From assembly GCF_007860105.1 (NCBI RefSeq), contig NZ_SJPU01000002.1:2447882-2511881 (forward strand): a DNA stretch of 64,000 bases, written 5' to 3'. A program made the translations under genes and the position numbers. This document shows, piece after piece, positions 57,327 to 64,000 of this stretch (positions within the stretch are counted from its first letter, which is position 1; each line of letters begins with the position of its first letter). The notes beneath the pieces are model-generated. The model was given only the letters and a program-made list of their open reading frames with translations, had not been told where the DNA came from and did no database searches. This DNA is from Allorhodopirellula heiligendammensis. Lineage in GTDB: Bacteria; Planctomycetota; Planctomycetia; Pirellulales; Pirellulaceae.

Positions 57327-58568
57327 ATGCGTCGATCGAATGATCCGAGCAGTAACGTCCATTTTGATTTCTTCTTGTCTGAAATGTCGGTGTCTGACGC
57401 ACACGGTGGTGGTATCACGTTACAGCGATTGCTGGGAGATAAACTCCGCAACATTGATCGATTTTTTCATTTGTCGCAATTCGGCAACGACTATCCACCT
57501 GCCCAAGCAGTTCAGGACCGAACTGTGGACCTTTGTTCATGGTTCGAACAGGCCTGGCTGAAGCGCATTGTAGGTTGCACCGCAGCAATGAAACTTTCTC
57601 AAGACCGGCGGATGACAACGGTTCACGCCAAGAGTGCAGCGAATAGGATCGACTCGATGCTGGCTTCGGGGCGACCGGCTCGAGCCATCGTCTGTCCGCA
57701 GGGACAGCGCAGCGTTGAGACCTTGGAGCATTTAAAGATCCAGCGTCCCGTCGAATACGTAAGCTGGGTAATGGACGACCATGTGGTCCGCCATACCAAC
57801 GGCAGATGGGAGTATCCCTTGCACTTTCGTCCACTTTTCGAGAAGCACCTAAACGAAGCACGTGCAGTATTTGTAATCAGCTCCTCGATGGCAGAGTTCT
57901 ACGAACGAGAATTCGGAATCAAGAATTCAATCGTGTTGATTCCGCCCGCTGAGCAACTTGCTCCACCGATGACGACGAGTATTCCTGGAACGACTCGCCT
58001 TGCGTATTTCGGAAATCTCTCATCGTGGGCGGCAGACGCACTGCTCGCGATCGCACCGTTCCTAATAGCGAATAAAATCAGCCTTGCCGTTTACAGCGCG
58101 GGTAGTCAACCAACGAAAACTTCGGCGTGGGAACCGATCGAGTTCATGGGACGAACTCCTCAAGACGAGCTATTGGAAACAATGCGGTCCTATGACGGGT
58201 TGGTACTGCCCATGAGTTTCCAGAATAGGGACAAGCACATGGTTGATTTGAATATTGCGACAAGATTAAGTCAGTACCTGGCATCGGGGAATCTTGTGCT
58301 AGCTGTCGGACCTGATTCAGCTGCGATGATTCGATACTTGCGGGAGCAGCAAGCAGCGATTGTCGTGACAGATGTCAATGCCACATCGATGCGAGAAGCA
58401 TTTCACTCTGTAAAGAACTCACACCTGCGTAGTCGGATCGTATTGAGAGCCAACGACATCGTTAAGAACCAACTGAGCTTGGACACAGCTCGCAGGATCT
58501 GGTCGGAGACGATCGACGGCTCGTTCGGCTCACGGACAGATAGGAAGGAAGCACGGCATACGCTGTGA
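57327..58568 (+). CDS. Glycosyltransferase, GT-B fold
   Basis: ATG 57327 has GGAG five bases upstream and starts 413 residues; the frame is open back to 57216. The N-terminus FDFFLSEMSVSDAHGGGITL contains the glycine-rich turn of GT4 enzymes. The C-terminal half has RLAYFGNLSSWAADALLAIA and a donor-site region (LNIATRLSQYLASGNLVLAV). The sequence is divergent, so family assignment is moderate. The stop overlaps the next start by four bases. Confidence 0.7.
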   Translation: MRRSNDPSSNVHFDFFLSEMSVSDAHGGGITLQRLLGDKLRNIDRFFHLSQFGNDYPPAQAVQDRTVDLCSWFEQAWLKRIVGCTAAMKLSQDRRMTTVHAKSAANRIDSMLASGRPARAIVCPQGQRSVETLEHLKIQRPVEYVSWVMDDHVVRHTNGRWEYPLHFRPLFEKHLNEARAVFVISSSMAEFYEREFGIKNSIVLIPPAEQLAPPMTTSIPGTTRLAYFGNLSSWAADALLAIAPFLIANKISLAVYSAGSQPTKTSAWEPIEFMGRTPQDELLETMRSYDGLVLPMSFQNRDKHMVDLNIATRLSQYLASGNLVLAVGPDSAAMIRYLREQQAAIVVTDVNATSMREAFHSVKNSHLRSRIVLRANDIVKNQLSLDTARRIWSETIDGSFGSRTDRKEARHTL

Positions 58569-59734
58569 CTGATACGCTTCCCAAGCTGTTGTATATCGGC
58601 GATGTTCCAGTAGAGAATTCCTACCATGGATCCGCGCTGCTATACAGACTGCTGGAGGACTACCCTGCAGGGCGATTGATGATTTACGAGTGTGGTCAGC
58701 ATTCGGATCCGTCGCGACGCCTTGTCGCTGCGGAATATCGGCACAAAGCGTATCCATTGACGAGATTGCGAAACAGCCGGTTCAGTCGAATGCATGCCTC
58801 CTTCCTTGTTCGCTATATATCCTACCAGGCGGCCAAAACCACTCAAGCCATATCGCGATTTCAGCCCGACGCGATTCTAACGGTGGGGCACGGATATTCG
58901 TGGATGCTGGCTGATCAAGTCGCAAAGCGACTGAACATCCCACTCCATTTCATTGTCCACGATGACGTACCCGAGTTGATCCATTTACACGCCTCGGTAA
59001 AGCGATTGTATCAGCATCGATTTCGCAACGCATACCGAGATGCTAAATCCCGATTGTGCGTTTCCCCATACATGGTAGACGCCTACAAACAACGTTACGG
59101 CGCTGAGGGTGCGGTATTGTATCCCGGTCGCTCAAAGCAAGTCTCCGAGATTCCCTATCGAACGCCTTCAAATACCAAAAATAGTAAGCTTCGATTCGCG
59201 TATGCCGGGACGTTAAATTCAAGTGGTGCCGTCCAATGCTTAAATGAATTAGACAGTGCACTAACCTGCCACGGAGTTGATTCGGAAATCCAGCTGTACG
59301 GCCCATTTACAGAAGGCCAAGCACGAACCAGCGGATTCAGCTCCGATCGTGCTGTGTTTGGTGGACTGATACCAGCGCAAGAAATTGTGAATAGGCTTCA
59401 AGAGAGTGCGGATGTTTTATTCCTACCGCTCTCATTCTCTGGAAATGATCGCGCAAACATGAAAGTGCACTTCCCCAGCAAGATGACCGACTACACTGCG
59501 ACGGGCTTACCAATTTTGGTGTACGGTCCGATAGATGCCTCGGGGATTATGTGGACACGCGATCGGATCGGCAGCACGCTGACGGCCACCCACCGCTCAG
59601 AACTTCCCGCAGCGCTGACCGCGCTGGAGTGTGTCGAGCAGCGCACCTTGCTCGGAAGGCGGGCATTTGAGATAGGACGCCAGGAGTTTGATCACGCGGT
59701 CTCATTTCGCGTGCTTCGGAGTTCCCTCGGGTGA
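58565..59734 (+). CDS. Glycosyltransferase, GT-B fold
   Basis: GTG 58565 overlaps the preceding stop; the product has 389 residues. The N-terminal domain has LLYIGDVPVENSYHGSALLY, a donor-binding GVDSEIQLYGP region follows, and the C-terminal HFPSKMTDYTATGLPILVYG resembles the acceptor-proximal loop of GT4 enzymes. It appears paired with the gene before it. No sugar specificity can be read from the sequence. Confidence 0.72.
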   Translation: MTDTLPKLLYIGDVPVENSYHGSALLYRLLEDYPAGRLMIYECGQHSDPSRRLVAAEYRHKAYPLTRLRNSRFSRMHASFLVRYISYQAAKTTQAISRFQPDAILTVGHGYSWMLADQVAKRLNIPLHFIVHDDVPELIHLHASVKRLYQHRFRNAYRDAKSRLCVSPYMVDAYKQRYGAEGAVLYPGRSKQVSEIPYRTPSNTKNSKLRFAYAGTLNSSGAVQCLNELDSALTCHGVDSEIQLYGPFTEGQARTSGFSSDRAVFGGLIPAQEIVNRLQESADVLFLPLSFSGNDRANMKVHFPSKMTDYTATGLPILVYGPIDASGIMWTRDRIGSTLTATHRSELPAALTALECVEQRTLLGRRAFEIGRQEFDHAVSFRVLRSSLG

Positions 59735-59974
59735 GAGACCAAAATTGCCCCAGACTCAACAGCATTCGAGCGAGTTGTTGCAAAGTTCATTCCGCTCTCC
59801 CTGCTCGCATCCCGGTGAGCTGCCCCGGACTCGGGAGACTACGCGTTTGGAACTTCTCGCCATGCCAATCAGCTCAAATCCACCATTCACATTCGTTAGC
59901 TGGGTCGGAGATAATTCGCGGCACCACACCCACACCAGAGCGGACCGTCTAATGGAATTGGATGACTTACTCCG

Positions 59975-60985
59975 ATGCAGCTAACATCGCCTCAGGATCC
60001 TACCTCAGAAACCGAAGCTGGCACTGCAACCGAAGAAGATGATACTCGACGTGTTAGCGTCATCGTGCCTACCATTGGACGACCTGAGTCCTTGCAGCAA
60101 TTGCTTAGTTCACTTGCGTTCCAAACGCAACTTCCGACCGAAGTCCTCATCGCAGATGGAAGTCAGAGCACGCGGATACACGAAGTCGCCCACGATCCTC
60201 GCTGGGGAGACTTGGGCCTAACTGTTCACCACATTCAAGTCAGCCCACCCAACGCAGTTCGCCAAAGAAAGGCAGCTATCTCTCAAGCGACAGGAGAGTG
60301 TCTACTGCTACTTGATGATGATGTGGTGCTCGAACAAGACTGCATCGCTGAGATGATGAATGCCATGCTTAAGTCATCCAACACGGTAGCAGTCGTGGCC
60401 GATTTCAATAACCAGACGTGGGCAATGCCAACTCGCGCGTGGAAGACATACTTAAAGCTGTGCTGTGGCTTAAGCGAAGGAGAATGGCAGGGGCGTGTTA
60501 TCGGCCCCTTGCTCCGATACGGTTATAACCCTACTCCCGCTGAACCGATGCCGATGGAGTGGCTTGGCGCTGGAATGAGCCTTGTCAAAGCGTCCGCATA
60601 TCACGCCTCCGGTGGATTTTCCGATTTTTTTCTTCGCCGATGCACCATGAATGAAGATGTCGACCTTGGCCTTAAGCTCACCCGCCAGGGCGCAATCATA
60701 TTCTGCCCAACCGCTCGGCTAGGGCACTTCCACGCACCAGGTGGACGGATGTCGGCACGGTATGCTGCAGAGGATGATCTCTACAACCGCTACCTGATCA
60801 TGCGGCGCACCCAGATGCGATCTCCCGCGGGCGCTTTCGGTTTGGCCATGTTGTATTTCTCTGTCGAGACTGCCAGCAGTTTCGTAGGATGTATTCGACG
60901 AGTTAATTCAGACGGATTCTTCTCTCGAACGTGTGGACGGTTCTGTGCGCTCGCCAGAATCCTGTTCGGCTCGACAACAACTTAG
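59975..60985 (+). CDS. Glycosyltransferase family 2
   Basis: The 336-residue protein is a GT-A enzyme: VSVIVPTIGRPESLQQLLSS at residues 27-46, the metal-binding LLLLDDDVVLEQD near residue 110, and an acceptor-side MNEDVDLGLKLTRQG with the catalytic-type ED. A hydrophobic C-terminal segment may sit on the membrane. A gap of 240 bases before it contains no gene. Confidence 0.85.
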   Translation: MQLTSPQDPTSETEAGTATEEDDTRRVSVIVPTIGRPESLQQLLSSLAFQTQLPTEVLIADGSQSTRIHEVAHDPRWGDLGLTVHHIQVSPPNAVRQRKAAISQATGECLLLLDDDVVLEQDCIAEMMNAMLKSSNTVAVVADFNNQTWAMPTRAWKTYLKLCCGLSEGEWQGRVIGPLLRYGYNPTPAEPMPMEWLGAGMSLVKASAYHASGGFSDFFLRRCTMNEDVDLGLKLTRQGAIIFCPTARLGHFHAPGGRMSARYAAEDDLYNRYLIMRRTQMRSPAGAFGLAMLYFSVETASSFVGCIRRVNSDGFFSRTCGRFCALARILFGSTTT

Positions 60986-60999
60986 GAAGAAACCCGCCA

Positions 61000-61866
61000 A
61001 TGAAACGTTACTTTAAGATCCTGCGAAATCAGCAGAGCCCGATGCGGTTCGTGCTGGCCAGACTGCTGATGGCAACAGGACTGTGCCGTTGCCTAAAAAT
61101 TAAACAAAGAGAATATTTGCTGCGGTTTCATCCAGCAAACCTTTCGTCTCAACTGTGGATTGACCCAGGCAGCCGAGAAGATTCGCTCAGATTCTTCGTC
61201 GACTATCTTAAACCGGGCGACTATGTTGTTGACGTTGGGGCGAACATTGGCGATACGGTGCTGACATCGTCTCGGTGTGTCGGACCCGAAGGTCACGTGA
61301 TTGGCATCGAAGCTCACCCGCGTACTTTTGCATTCTTTACCGAGAACTTGCGACTGAACAGAATCACGAATGTGTCAGCTATCAATTCAGCTGTGGGCGC
61401 AGAACGAGGCGTACTCCGATTCTCAGACGATCGCCGCGATGATATGAATCGCGTTGGAATAGGCAGCCTCGAGGTTCCCGTGGATAGGCTGGACAACATA
61501 GCCAGCCGCCCACAACCAGTAGCGCTTCTGAAAATCGACGTTGAGGGCTACGAAAAGTACGTGGTGGAGGGCGCTCCAAAACTGCTTGAAAGAACTCAAT
61601 GCGTTTTCTTTGAGGTGAGTTCCGTTCATTTCGCACGCTTTGGATACAAAACTGGCGAGTTGCTGGAGCAATTCACAACAGCTGGCTTCCACCTCTTCAA
61701 GCACGTTCACCAGAACGAATACGCGCCTATCTCCACCACATACGAAACCAAAACTTTCGAAAATTTGCTGGCGATTCGCGACGAAAGTAACTTCCGAGAT
61801 CGCACATCCTGGATCAAGGTCCCGATAAGCAGTACAACGGATCACGACGTCAACCAGAGAACCTAA
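61000..61866 (+). CDS. FkbM family methyltransferase
   Basis: ATG 61000 starts 288 residues. The FkbM pattern is clear: YVVDVGANIGDTVLTSSR as motif I, VIGIEAHPRTFAFFTENL, and LLKIDVEGYEKYVVEGAPKLL. These enzymes usually O-methylate sugars or polyketides. The start lies 14 bases after the previous stop, so it is co-transcribed with the GT2 gene. Confidence 0.88.
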   Translation: MKRYFKILRNQQSPMRFVLARLLMATGLCRCLKIKQREYLLRFHPANLSSQLWIDPGSREDSLRFFVDYLKPGDYVVDVGANIGDTVLTSSRCVGPEGHVIGIEAHPRTFAFFTENLRLNRITNVSAINSAVGAERGVLRFSDDRRDDMNRVGIGSLEVPVDRLDNIASRPQPVALLKIDVEGYEKYVVEGAPKLLERTQCVFFEVSSVHFARFGYKTGELLEQFTTAGFHLFKHVHQNEYAPISTTYETKTFENLLAIRDESNFRDRTSWIKVPISSTTDHDVNQRT

Positions 61867-61917
61867 AGCCGGCTTCCGAGTCGCCCAGCACCACGATTTC
61901 AATCACTTGGCAATAAG

Positions 61918-62748
61918 ATGAATCAGCCTGTTTGCTTTGTCCATATCCCCAAAACAGCGGGCACGACGTTCAACTTTATATTGTCTCGAGAGTATGCGAG
62001 TGGCGTTCGGATTGAAGTTCCTTCGAACGAACTGTCGCTTGTGCCCTCGTTTTTAGCCCGGACTCCAAAAGAGCAGATCTCGAAAGCAAGTCTAATTCGC
62101 GGACATTTCGGCTATGGCGTCCATCAACTAGTCGAAGGAGGCGTAAGATATCTAACGTTTCTACGAGACCCTGCAAACAGATTAAAGTCCTACATCTACC
62201 ACATGCGTCACGAGGCCGAAGTGCATCACGACAAGGGTGGCTGGTGGTATGAATCTGCAAGAAAGAGAACTCCTCTGAAGGACTACGCGAGCGAATTTCA
62301 AGACAAGTGCATTGACAATGATCAGGTTCGTCGCGTGGCCGGCATTGACTTTGATTTCGGCAAGTGTAATCAGGCAATCCTCGATATCGCAAAATCCAAT
62401 CTCGACAACAAGTTCACTGCTTTCGGCCTTCTCGAGAGATTTGACGAAAGCCTCATTGCCATGTCCCATGTTTTGCGATGGTCCAAGACACCAAGATACT
62501 ACGTTGTGAAACGACGCAATCGACGGTTGGCGACTGAGCCACTCTCCAGTCAGGATATTGAGTGCATTGACCGGCTAACGATATATGACCAATTGCTCTA
62601 CGATCATGCAAAGCTTCTTTTCGAAGAGTCCACGTCAACAATAAACCACCTGGCAGCAAAGACATTTGCACTCAAAACGCAAAACACACTGACCGCGCCT
62701 GGTTTGAAGATTGCGCACCAAACGTGGCGGCACTTTCGTTCGTCATGA
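61918..62748 (+). CDS. Sulfotransferase, family 2 type
   Basis: The 276-residue protein starts with CFVHIPKTAGTTFNFIL, the 5'-phosphosulfate loop of PAPS-dependent carbohydrate sulfotransferases. The 3'-phosphate site is YLTFLRDPANRLKSYIYHMR. A His in LIRGHFGYG may be the catalytic base. There is no signal peptide or membrane helix, so it would act in the cytoplasm on the lipid-linked glycan or its precursors. Sulfated polysaccharides are common in marine organisms. Confidence 0.82.
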   Translation: MNQPVCFVHIPKTAGTTFNFILSREYASGVRIEVPSNELSLVPSFLARTPKEQISKASLIRGHFGYGVHQLVEGGVRYLTFLRDPANRLKSYIYHMRHEAEVHHDKGGWWYESARKRTPLKDYASEFQDKCIDNDQVRRVAGIDFDFGKCNQAILDIAKSNLDNKFTAFGLLERFDESLIAMSHVLRWSKTPRYYVVKRRNRRLATEPLSSQDIECIDRLTIYDQLLYDHAKLLFEESTSTINHLAAKTFALKTQNTLTAPGLKIAHQTWRHFRSS

Positions 62749-62796
62749 GCGAGAATCTACGTCGCACTGAAATATTGAAACACAGACTATAAAGTG

Positions 62797-63711
62797 ATGC
62801 ATGTAGCGCCTGTATCTGCGATTGTGGCCGCCCACAAAAGGAAAGCGATGGTTCTTAAAACCATGCGATGCATCAGTGAGTGCAGTCCTCCACCAGACGA
62901 GATTATGGTGCATGTCGACGGCGGTGAGGAAGACACAGCGGAGGCAGTCAGGACTGAGTTCCCTCACGCCAAGGTAATCGTCAGCTCCGGCAATCTAGGC
63001 CCCGGGGGAGCACGCAACAAGATGGTCGAAACGGCAGCAAACGAGTACGTGGCAAGCTTCGATGACGACTCTTATCCTGTCGAGCGAGATTATTTTGCCA
63101 GAGTGATTGTACTCATGGAAACATTCCCAGATGTTTCCATTTTGAATGCCGCGGTGCATCATCGCGGGGAACACGCCAAACCTGACGAACAGCACGCTAG
63201 CTTGGTCTCTGACTTTTCGGGAGGAGCCTGTATCTACCGCCGATCCGCGTTTTTAACCACATCGGGCTATGTCCCGTTGGCGATGGCCTATGGCATGGAA
63301 GAAGTAGATTTGGCGCTGCGGATGCATGCGGATGGACATCGAATTATGCATACGCCTTGGCTGCGCGTGTTTCACGATACAGACCTAGGACGGCATGCAG
63401 ATCCTGGAGTTACTGCCGCGAGCGTCGCGAACATTGCGCTACTAACGTTTCTACGCTACCCTGTTGTTTGCTGGCCGATCGGAGTCGGCCAGCTTCTCAA
63501 ACGAGTTAAATGGCTGCTTCACAATGGACGACGCCGGGGAATTGTCAAAGGCCTACTCAACGTTCCATCACACTTGTATGGACACCGCGTTTATCGTTCG
63601 GCGCTACGTGCGACGAGCGTTCACTCATACCTCAAGTTGCGACGTACGCCCGTCAGAATGTCATGGGAGCCGACTACCGATCCCTCGATCTCTCACCGCC
63701 GTGCGGACTGA
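62797..63711 (+). CDS. Glycosyltransferase family 2
   Basis: ATG 62797 (or GTG 62794) starts about 304 residues of a GT-A enzyme. Visible marks are VSAIVAAHKRKAMVLKTMR, SSGNLGPGGARNKMVE, the metal site ASFDDDSYP, and GMEEVDLALRMHADGHRI. The arrangement matches rhamnosyl/galactofuranosyl-type GT2 members loosely. The donor is unknown. Confidence 0.82.
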   Translation: MHVAPVSAIVAAHKRKAMVLKTMRCISECSPPPDEIMVHVDGGEEDTAEAVRTEFPHAKVIVSSGNLGPGGARNKMVETAANEYVASFDDDSYPVERDYFARVIVLMETFPDVSILNAAVHHRGEHAKPDEQHASLVSDFSGGACIYRRSAFLTTSGYVPLAMAYGMEEVDLALRMHADGHRIMHTPWLRVFHDTDLGRHADPGVTAASVANIALLTFLRYPVVCWPIGVGQLLKRVKWLLHNGRRRGIVKGLLNVPSHLYGHRVYRSALRATSVHSYLKLRRTPVRMSWEPTTDPSISHRRAD

Positions 63712-63801
63712 GCACACCGACGATCAAATTAATTCCCGCCTGCTCTAAAGTATGGAACTCTGAATTGCCAAATCTCAAACATTGGAAAGTCGCCTCCTAG
63801 C

Positions 63802-64000
63802 ATGCACGCTCACTGGACTGTTTGCCAACTTGGCGCACGAGAGCATTACTCGGTCGCAGCGGCTCTGCACGCCAGTGGATGTCTCAACGGACTATTCACC
63901 GACGCATGGATTGCTCCTGAAACTGCCCGCCGGTTGAGTGGGCTATCTATGGGACGGCGGCTGGCGGATCGCTATTGCCATGATCTAGCATCAGCTGAAG
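63802..64000 (+). CDS. Glycosyltransferase, N-terminal part only
   Basis: ATG 63802 opens a frame that runs off the right edge after 66 codons. The sequence WTVCQLGAREHYSVAAALH followed by GLFTDAWI resembles the N-terminus of GT4-type enzymes in such clusters. The rest is outside the window. Confidence 0.55.
   Translation, partial: MHAHWTVCQLGAREHYSVAAALHASGCLNGLFTDAWIAPETARRLSGLSMGRRLADRYCHDLASAE

Noticed and set aside
1-64000. CRISPR arrays, rRNA genes and intact insertion sequences
   Set aside because: No regularly spaced direct repeats, rRNA sequence or transposase genes were seen on reading both strands.

Overview
The window looks like a chromosomal segment of a planctomycete of the Pirellulaceae (Rhodopirellula-like) group. 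The clues are a DUF1559 prepilin-like protein followed by a small lipoprotein, a fused HemD-HemE gene, a gene resembling formylmethanofuran dehydrogenase subunit B, many secreted proteins and lipoproteins of unknown role, and palindromic intergenic repeats. The genus is an inference, because no rRNA is present.

Layout. (1) 0-5.2 kb: small secreted and acidic proteins, an LpoB-like plus COG3014-like lipoprotein pair, rpsU and tRNA-Val(TAC). (2) 5.2-8.9 kb, possibly to 9.9 kb: a decayed integrative element at the 3' end of tRNA-Val. It has an integrase broken by an amber codon, a DNA polymerase relic fused to another broken gene, iteron-like repeats and a tight minus-strand operon of small genes. 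(3) 10.3-17.4 kb: envelope genes (thioredoxin-like, DUF1559, lipoprotein, PepSY membrane protein, LamG/DUF1080-like), a large nested palindrome and a TPR gene split by an amber codon. (4) 17.8-24.3 kb: hemDE, fhcB-like, apgM, then rplA-rplJ-rplL and a strong terminator. (5) 24.5-31.2 kb: quinone oxidoreductase, hisI, an Fsr-like transporter, then an accessory pocket with an hsdR relic and an intact three-gene cassette led by a TIGR04255-type protein. (6) 31.25-39.5 kb: rpoB-rpoC on the minus strand, so the usual rplJL-rpoBC linkage is broken and the two halves converge. (7) 40-43.1 kb: malQ and xylA, convergent around a terminator. (8) 43.2 kb to the end: a surface-polysaccharide cluster. It holds two Gmd homologues, GDP-fucose synthase, a cupin, methyltransferases, a DegT aminotransferase, a Wzm/Wzt ABC exporter around a CDP-paratose-epimerase-like gene, several glycosyltransferases, an FkbM methyltransferase and a sulfotransferase.

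How the genes work together. The polysaccharide cluster can be read as one pathway: GDP-mannose goes to 4-keto-6-deoxy-mannose, then to fucose or an amino sugar; glycosyltransferases assemble the chain, methyl and sulfate groups decorate it, and Wzm/Wzt exports it. The least explained intact module is the cassette at 28661-30409, which sits beside a dead restriction gene. All calls come from reading the sequence; no database search was run.
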